DNA from: JALZHR01 sp036388475
GTDB lineage: Bacteria; Acidobacteriota; Blastocatellia; Pyrinomonadales; Pyrinomonadaceae
Reading direction: 5' to 3'
Length of the DNA stretch: 64,000 nt
NCBI GenBank assembly: GCA_036388475.1
Contig: DASVRT010000085.1
Span: 38,624-102,623, forward strand
A model generated the notes under the pieces. That model did no database searches. It saw only the letters and a list, made by a program, of their open reading frames with translations, and was not told the origin of the DNA. A program made the position numbers and the translations under genes. Numbering within the stretch: position 1 is the first letter of the stretch; every line of letters starts with the position of its first letter. Of this stretch, positions 59,801-64,000 are shown one piece after another.

Positions 59801-60653
59801 ACGCCGTTTTGAAGGGCGCAAACGGGTTGCGCGCCTGGATGCTTTTATCGCGGATAAAGCCGAAAACATTGCCGGTAAATTCGTTTGTTCCGCGCTTGGT
59901 GACGACGTTGATAATGCCGCCCGTGGCGCGTCCGAATTCCGGCGCGTAAGAGTTGGTCGCCACCTGAAATTCCTGCACCGCTTCCTGCGAAACGGTCGTC
60001 CGCGCGGCGTTAATCGAGTTATCCGTAAAATCCGAACCGTCCACCTGTACGAGCGTCGAGCGCCCGCGCTGTCCGCCGATGTTCAAGCCGGAAGTCGGCG
60101 CGGGTCCAATCGGGCGACCGTTGTCGCGTCCGACGGTCGAAATCGTCAGCGCAAAGCCGGTCGCGCTGCGCTCGTTAATCGGCAGATTCTCGATTCTCTG
60201 CTGGTCAATCGTGCTGGACACGGTCGTCCGCGTCGTCTCCACTAATTCGACATCTCCGCCCGTAACCGTGACGGTCGCGCCTTCCGCGCCGACTTCCAGC
60301 CGGATGGTTAATTCCGCATTCTGACCGACGGTTAATCTAACCGTCGGGATGATTGTCTTTTTAAAGGTTGTGGCTTCCGCCGTAATTTCGTAAGTGCTCG
60401 GCGGCAAGCCGATAAATTTGTATTCACCCGATTCGTCGCTCGTCGTGTTGCGCGTGACTCCGGTGGCGGTATCGCGCGCCGTGACAGTGGCGCCCGGCAC
60501 CACCGCGCCGCTCGGATCGGTCACGGTTCCGTTTAAATCCGCCGAGCTGGCTTGCGCCTGCGCAAACGCCGCGCCGGCGAAAACGAGCGTGACCATCGCC
60601 AACGCCAAAAGACGGCTGACAACAGTCGTAAATCGCAAAGAAAACGCTCTCAT
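56883..60653 (-). CDS. Oar-like TonB-dependent outer-membrane receptor, complete
   Basis: This is the largest receptor in the window (1256 residues), starting at ATG 60653 behind GGAGAAAG. It has a signal peptide (residues 1-32), a carboxypeptidase-regulatory domain (SSADLNGTVTDPSGAVVPGA, then PPSTYEITAEAT), and a plug-like domain (INERSATGFALTISTVGR, RATGGIINVVTKRGTNEFTG). The beta-barrel ends in QFQFGIKLNF, the expected C-terminal aromatic. It imports an unknown ligand with TonB energy. The three receptors are diverged, so they probably recognise different ligands. No neighbouring gene points to the ligand. Confidence 0.92.
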   Translation of the reverse strand: MRAFSLRFTTVVSRLLALAMVTLVFAGAAFAQAQASSADLNGTVTDPSGAVVPGATVTARDTATGVTRNTTSDESGEYKFIGLPPSTYEITAEATTFKKTIIPTVRLTVGQNAELTIRLEVGAEGATVTVTGGDVELVETTRTTVSSTIDQQRIENLPINERSATGFALTISTVGRDNGRPIGPAPTSGLNIGGQRGRSTLVQVDGSDFTDNSINAARTTVSQEAVQEFQVATNSYAPEFGRATGGIINVVTKRGTNEFTGNVFGFIRDKSIQARNPFAPFKTAFTRTQYGATLGGPLLKDRSFFFFSFERRQRNESGFFTSNVTQGLTSSATIPVIAGVNPVARTFNNLTPQQAAAINGLVASGNPNNICAARAYAFFASSGGQTALTGVNPLSSPNDGSVCPAITPIGPGVIGPRFLLTGAPIPLATVNSFGQPIAFRPLLGLQPVFPVTDRTNYFSLRGDHYINENHQLTMRFGYNPSNLSGIQVESQNQSLGQNDFTRTGITKIKDTAFTFGLNSTLGANTANEFRFHFGKRQTSFRSQNNEAVAFNISGTAFIGRELFSPVDRTENRFQLADNLTRVYGDHTFKFGADFNWVEIPSALFELNFAGLFNFGPFAAANLNPAFAALPDLTPVQSYGLGMPSLYIQGFGNPISKIKNKPIAFYAQDTWKATKRLTFNYGIRYDIEFTETIAPVAFRDPLTGINLSESDILAAQDALGVQQGIPRDTNNWAPRFGAALDVFGNGRTVLRGAIGLFYDHPLLAVAFNSDIADAAQQQQAVLTAGSPTPTALLNASQVFQGTVCGGALPNPVCPPGVITPGLAPSAQYQFGRQRFNDQTFPGFGPVLPFTLPIAKDFKYASAVQANLAIEQQLTKNMSLSVSYIFVGAHNLPHPTDLNTPNTALQIQNFQRFFGGALPTTTQQAIAFSIATTAPGTATGVGCVVVIPGMVAQCPTGRVIAPAIANFFRPNAPNYFLAQALSGGAVTKGVLDSQLGGSLRTPGTLSPFGSVNAQISNGNSEYNALNVELKRRFANNLTFQASYTWSHSIDDSSDLQTLLIAQDVRRFDLERADSLFDQRHRFVFSGVLASPAGWRGGNGWQRFLADFTIAPIIEISSGRPFNIITNVDTNNDQSTQTDRPSVNPDGTLCQPGTPGCITPLITNGEFSIGNLGRNMGLTHGYASFDLRVTRAIRFGERVRLDLIAEGFNLFNRFNEASATPFLSDVNAVGERSANGRYFSRSTAAYDPRQFQFGIKLNF

Positions 60654-60858
60654 TACTTTCTTTCTCCTTGACTAAATTTTTATAATTGCCGTCAGCCCGA
60701 TGCAAAACCGGATTGGGGATACGTGTCGTTTTTCAAGCTGACCAGTAATTTCTTAGAATTGATGACTTTAAGGTTTGTAACGTAAATTTCATCGTAAAGC
60801 AAGCAAAAAATCACATTTTTACGCATTAAATTACGGTTATGGAAAATATTTGTATTTT

Positions 60859-62085
60859 TTATGAACGAAGCGCCGCCGCCCGCGTTGCGCGCGCCAGAAT
60901 TTCCCGCGCTTTTTCGCTCCGACTTAAAACGGAAATCACCGATTTGGCAAGGCTCGGAACAAAAGCCGCGCGCCGCATCAGCGAGCAGACGAAAAGTCTT
61001 TTTCGAAATTTTCCGGCGTGCCGGATTTTATAACTTGCCGCGATTTTTTCCGTTGAAAAATTATTTTCGCCGACGCTCTCTGCAAGAAGCTCGCCGCTTT
61101 CCAGCGCCATCAGCATTCCGCTTCCGGTAAACGGGTCGATAAACGCGCCCGCGTCACCGATTGCCAGCAGCCGCGGCGCGGGATTTAAATCTTTCGCGCC
61201 GAAGCCGTCCACCGAAACCGCCAGCCAATCGTATACGGACTCGGCGTTTTTCATCATTCGCGCGGCGCGTTCGTTTTGAAAAACGATTTCGCGGACGATT
61301 TTTTCAACGTCGCCGCCGAATTTTTTCACGATTTCCGATTGAATCAAAAAACAATGATTCGCCAGATTGTTTTCGACGCGGCTCAAACCGCCGTAACCGC
61401 CGCGAAAAAAGTAAATCTCGCAAACGCCGCTTTCGATTTCCGCATTTTTCAGATGCGTTTTAAATCCGATTAATTTCGGTTTCCGGTCTTCGGTCTTCGG
61501 TCTTCGAAGATTTTTCGCAATTCGTAATTTTCCTTCCGCGTCTCGGCGTTGAAATTCTCTCTCGACCAGTTTTCCCAAAACTCCGGCGCGCCCGGTCGCG
61601 TCAATCGTCAAATCGGCGGAAATTTCTTTAATCGCGCCGTTTTCGCCGCGAGCTTTCACGCCGCAGACGATTTCATCTTCGGTTAATAAACCGACGGCTT
61701 GAGTTTCTTCCAAAACCTCGACGCCGACGCCGCGCGCTCTTTCCAGAAGCCGAAAATCCATTTCCGCGCGGCTCAAACTCAAAGCGCCCGCGCCGCCTTG
61801 AAAAAACCATTCGCTCGGCACGGCGACGGATTTTCCGTCCGGCTCGTAAAAAACGGTTTTCGCGATTCGCTCGCCGCCGGCGGAAAGCATCTCGTCAAAC
61901 ACTCCGAGCGCGCGGAAATGCGCCAGGCATTCCGGCGAGATGAATTCGCCGCAAAGCTTCCGGCGCGGAAATTTTTCGCGCTCGATGAGCGTCACTCGAA
62001 AATCGTTTTGCGCCAGCCGAATCGCGGCGCTCGCGCCGGCAGGTCCCGCGCCGGCGATTACTATTTTTTCTCGCTTAGTTTTCAT
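60859..62085 (-). CDS. FAD-dependent oxidoreductase of the geranylgeranyl-reductase family
   Basis: This 408-residue flavoprotein starts IVIAGAGPAGASAAIRLAQN, a classic dinucleotide-binding motif. It also has the GEFISPECLAHFRALG region and the C-terminal FAD motif LAIGDAGAFIDPFTGSGMLM. Family members reduce isoprenoid chains or act as hydroxylases in lipid synthesis; the substrate is unknown. Residues about 177-204 (REFQRRDAEGKLRIAKNLRR and on to PKTEDRKPK) are encoded by concatenated dispersed words including three tandem CGAAGAC units at 61478-61506, so this region looks like a repeat-derived insert in a surface loop. Confidence 0.87.
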   Translation of the reverse strand: MKTKREKIVIAGAGPAGASAAIRLAQNDFRVTLIEREKFPRRKLCGEFISPECLAHFRALGVFDEMLSAGGERIAKTVFYEPDGKSVAVPSEWFFQGGAGALSLSRAEMDFRLLERARGVGVEVLEETQAVGLLTEDEIVCGVKARGENGAIKEISADLTIDATGRAGVLGKLVEREFQRRDAEGKLRIAKNLRRPKTEDRKPKLIGFKTHLKNAEIESGVCEIYFFRGGYGGLSRVENNLANHCFLIQSEIVKKFGGDVEKIVREIVFQNERAARMMKNAESVYDWLAVSVDGFGAKDLNPAPRLLAIGDAGAFIDPFTGSGMLMALESGELLAESVGENNFSTEKIAASYKIRHAGKFRKRLFVCSLMRRAAFVPSLAKSVISVLSRSEKAREILARATRAAALRS

Positions 62086-62450
62086 ATTCGGCGTTTGCCG
62101 CCAACCAGCCCGAAAATCTTGACTTTGTCTTTAATCATATACTATCGTGAGAGGTGAGCTAACGAAATCCAGCCCAATGCGTGAGGTTTATATGAGAGCA
62201 GGCTTCACTAAGAAGATTGAGTTAATCGCGGGCGTTGTTCAAATCGAAAAATTCTTTCCGAGCAGCGCGGCGCGGCTTCTCTTCCGAACCGGCAGCCTTC
62301 TATTCGCTCCAAATTCTTTGGGTTTTATTTCTCCGACCGACAGCAAATAAAATTGTAAAAGCCGGTAGGCAAGTCGTCTTTTATAAAAACGCTGGTAGTT
62401 GCCCATTCTTAGACTTTAATTTCAAGAAATTGAAAACGGAGGAGACAACA
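62086..62450. other. upstream region of the small Cys-rich gene
   Basis: This 365-base gap holds no supported gene. A TTGACT box lies at 62117-62122, but a -10 with normal spacing is unclear (TATACT is too near). The ribosome site GGAGGAG at 62438-62444 precedes the ATG at 62451. A plus-strand frame at 62147-62350 lacks a ribosome site and family features. Confidence 0.4.
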
Positions 62451-62681
62451 ATGAAAAATATTCTCAAGCTTAGTCGTAAGTTTCTCGTCTTAGGCGCAAT
62501 GCTTTTTGCTTTGGGCTTTGTCACTTTTACCGATTTCGGAACCGCGCCGACCGGCGCTTCGCTGTTTTGTTGCAGCGAATGCGAACCGATTTATCAGAAC
62601 TGCATCGACGGCGGAGGAACGCCGACCCAGTGTAACCAGCAGGCAAATTATTGCTGGCGGCACTGCGATTTTGGTTGTTAA
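62451..62681 (+). CDS. small secreted 8-Cys peptide
   Basis: This 76-residue protein is not a recognised family. It starts 6 bases after GGAGGAG; a longer in-frame reading from 62235 has no such site. A signal peptide (MKNILKLSRKFLVLGAMLFA...) is followed by a mature part of about 40 residues with eight cysteines (CCSECEPIYQNC, then PTQCNQQANYCWRHCDFGC), fitting a disulfide-rich mini-protein. The motif QCNQQAxxC resembles QCNNQAxxxC in the protein at 13196-13675. It is a single-gene unit with its own terminator, next to the MBL-fold gene. It could be a secreted effector, an antimicrobial or a structural peptide. Confidence 0.8.
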   Translation: MKNILKLSRKFLVLGAMLFALGFVTFTDFGTAPTGASLFCCSECEPIYQNCIDGGGTPTQCNQQANYCWRHCDFGC

Positions 62682-62726
62682 ATCAATTTCGAGTTGATGG
62701 TTAATCGGTTGTTAAAATGTCAACGG

Positions 62727-62757
62727 AGGTTGCTATTATATAATGGCAACCTTTTTA
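62727..62757 (+). terminator. intrinsic terminator after the 8-Cys peptide gene
   Basis: The stem AGGTTGC/GCAACCT (62727-62733 with 62746-62752) is followed by TTTTTATTTT. Its T-tract runs directly into the ATG of the next gene at 62762, so that gene must have a different promoter or start within the tail. Confidence 0.8.
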
Positions 62758-62761
62758 TTTT

Positions 62762-63724
62762 ATGAAAATCATTCCGCTCGCCATTCCGACGCCTTTTTAT
62801 ATCGGTGATGTTAACGTTTACCTCATCAAAGAAGAACCTTTAACGCTGATTGACGTCGGACCGAAAACCGCGGAAGCCGCCGCCGCTCTGCGCGAAGGCT
62901 TGCAGCGAAACGGCGTCAGGTTTTCCGACATCGAAAGAATCGTTCTGACGCACGCGCACGAAGACCATTGCGGTTTAGCGAAACAGGTGCGCGACGAAGC
63001 GAAAAACGCCTCGATTCTCGTTCACGGTTGGGAAACCGGGCATCTTTTCGGGCGGCTGGCGCGCGCCGAGCACGAAAATCTTTTGTATCGCGCCGGAGTT
63101 CCCGTCGAAGTTTTTCATAAAATGCACGATTTCTATGAAGAAGTGCGGCTTTTGACCGATTCGCTCGCCGACGGCGAATTCGATTTGCTGCGCGACGAGA
63201 TGGAACTGGAATTTGCAAACGGCGTTTTAAAAGTTCTGCACACGCCCGGGCATACGCCCGGCTCTTGCTCGTTTATACGCGAATCGAACCGGACTTTAAT
63301 CTGCGGCGACTGCGTTTTGAAACGCATCACGCCGAATCCGGTTCTCTCGCCCGACCCGATTGACGCCCGCAAACGCTTTCGCTCGCTCGGCGAATACCTG
63401 GTCAGCCTGGCGCGCCTGCGCTCGTTTTCGCCGACGCTGACTTATGGCGGGCACGGCGAGCCGGTCACGGATTTCGAGGAAATTTTCAATCGTTATGTGC
63501 GCTCGATTGACGAGCGCCAGAGAAAAGTCGTCGATTTGGTGACGAAAAACGGCGTCACGGCTTTCGAGCTTGCCTTAAAACTTTTCCCCGATGCCGCCAA
63601 CGAAAACGCGCAGCGATTCTTAGCCGTCTCCGAGGCGGTCGCGCATCTCGACTACGCCGAATCGGAAGGCAAAATCGCGGTCGAATTAAAAGAAGGCGTG
63701 GAATTTTACCGCCATCGCGATTAA
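62762..63724 (+). CDS. MBL-fold metallo-hydrolase (LACTB2-like with winged-helix C-terminus)
   Basis: This 320-residue hydrolase has the metallo-beta-lactamase fold. Metal ligands are seen in LTHAHEDHCGLA (His64, His66, Asp68, His69), GHTPGSCS, and a CGDCVL Asp. The C-terminal 80 residues (RQRKVVDLVTKNGVTAFELA...) match the winged-helix-like extension of the LACTB2/hydroxyacylglutathione-hydrolase-like group. The substrate is unknown; family members cleave RNA, thioesters or lactones. The ATG lies inside the tail of the preceding terminator, so it may be translated from a leaderless or read-through transcript. The 21-bp repeat array begins seven bases after its stop. Confidence 0.87.
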   Translation: MKIIPLAIPTPFYIGDVNVYLIKEEPLTLIDVGPKTAEAAAALREGLQRNGVRFSDIERIVLTHAHEDHCGLAKQVRDEAKNASILVHGWETGHLFGRLARAEHENLLYRAGVPVEVFHKMHDFYEEVRLLTDSLADGEFDLLRDEMELEFANGVLKVLHTPGHTPGSCSFIRESNRTLICGDCVLKRITPNPVLSPDPIDARKRFRSLGEYLVSLARLRSFSPTLTYGGHGEPVTDFEEIFNRYVRSIDERQRKVVDLVTKNGVTAFELALKLFPDAANENAQRFLAVSEAVAHLDYAESEGKIAVELKEGVEFYRHRD

Positions 63725-63730
63725 TCCGTC

Positions 63731-64000
63731 GCCGCCTAAATCTGTTTTGCCGGAGACTTTTTGCATTTAATCGCCGTCAAAACGCATTCAACCGAAAACT
63801 TTTTACGATTTGGCGGAAACTTTTTGCAGATTGTTCCCGCCGACAAGCATCCAGCCGAAAACTTTCCACGTTTTGCCGCCGCCAAAACGCATTTTGTCGC
63901 CGCCAAATTACGTTTTGTTGCCGCCAAATTGCAATTTGGCGGCAACAAAACGTAATTTGGCGGCGACAAAATGCGTTTTGGCGGCGGCAAAACGTGGAAA
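63731..64000. repeat. 21-bp phased tandem array ending in a perfect 138-bp palindrome, cut by window edge
   Basis: From 63731 at least 13 units of exactly 21 bp run to the right edge. The first seven are degenerate and the later ones are close to GCCGCCAAA + variable + CGTTTTG. The last 138 bp (63863-63931 and 63932-64000) form a perfect palindrome centred between 63931 and 63932, with no spacer. The window ends inside or at the end of it, so it may be longer. No transposase or gene covers it. The 21-bp phase keeps frames open on both strands, but there is no ribosome site or family match. Confidence 0.95.

Noticed and set aside
62147..62350. 67-residue frame upstream of the 8-Cys peptide
   Set aside because: No ribosome site, no signal peptide and no conservation evidence.
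63736..63990. heptad-repeat protein encoded in the 21-bp array
   Set aside because: The frames are open on both strands only because the period is a multiple of three; there is no ribosome site, signal or family match.
63863..64000. terminal inverted repeat of a transposon
   Set aside because: No transposase, target duplication or second end is visible, and the palindrome has no interior cargo.
1..64000. tRNA or rRNA genes
   Set aside because: No cloverleaf-like or rRNA-like segment was recognised by eye in the spacers; a tRNA search program would settle this.

Overview
The window looks like a stretch of chromosome from an Acidobacteriota member, most probably class Blastocatellia (Pyrinomonas-like). 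This is inferred from gene content: three very large Oar-like outer-membrane receptors with a carboxypeptidase-regulatory N-terminus and no SusD partner, many TPR and secreted proteins of unknown function, and Gram-negative envelope genes. No rRNA, tRNA, CRISPR array, phage gene or transposase was recognised. Most genes lie on the minus strand.

Layout. 1-7.2 kb: an Oar-like receptor cut by the left edge, a TPR protein and a second complete receptor. 7.4-10.7 kb (+): an HD phosphohydrolase and an OlsB/OlsA-like acyltransferase pair (ornithine-lipid type). 10.7-14.9 kb: a GAF-GAF-AAA+-Fis regulator, a secreted 12-Cys protein and a TPR lipoprotein. 14.9-25.8 kb (-): HIT hydrolase, murA, uvrA, envelope proteins of unknown function, a YeiH-type transporter, and an RNase E/G with a very large disordered insert. 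26.5-33.1 kb: PfkB kinase, FluC/CrcB channel, family-2 glycosyltransferase, carA, lepB and a class V aminotransferase. 33.2-42.5 kb: an ECF sigma factor, an AraC regulator, an SPFH protein with three vault-like repeats, a SanA/YdcF protein, a saccharopine-dehydrogenase-like enzyme and a PilZ protein. 42.8-53.6 kb: a 3D-domain cell-wall protein behind a structured leader, msrA, an M48 protease/beta-propeller protein, methionine-salvage genes mtnB-mtnD-mtnC, moaA, an SH3 protein and queG. 53.8-64 kb: a DyP peroxidase with an unknown partner gene, the third receptor, a geranylgeranyl-reductase-like flavoprotein, an 8-Cys secreted peptide and an MBL-fold hydrolase.

The most unusual content is non-coding. 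Many intergenic spacers hold inverted repeats whose arms are built from short degenerate words (for example AAGGCAAAAGTAAA, GAATCGT, GCGGATT). The same words occur in frame inside moaA and the flavoprotein gene, and form the C-terminal codons of queG and pfkB. There are also two strictly phased arrays: twelve 20-bp units between lepB and carA, and at least thirteen 21-bp units at the right edge whose last 138 bp form a perfect palindrome that may continue beyond the window. Other items worth following are two secreted Cys-rich proteins that share a QCNxQA motif, the DyP gene pair, and the three-way-junction-like leader of the 3D-domain gene.
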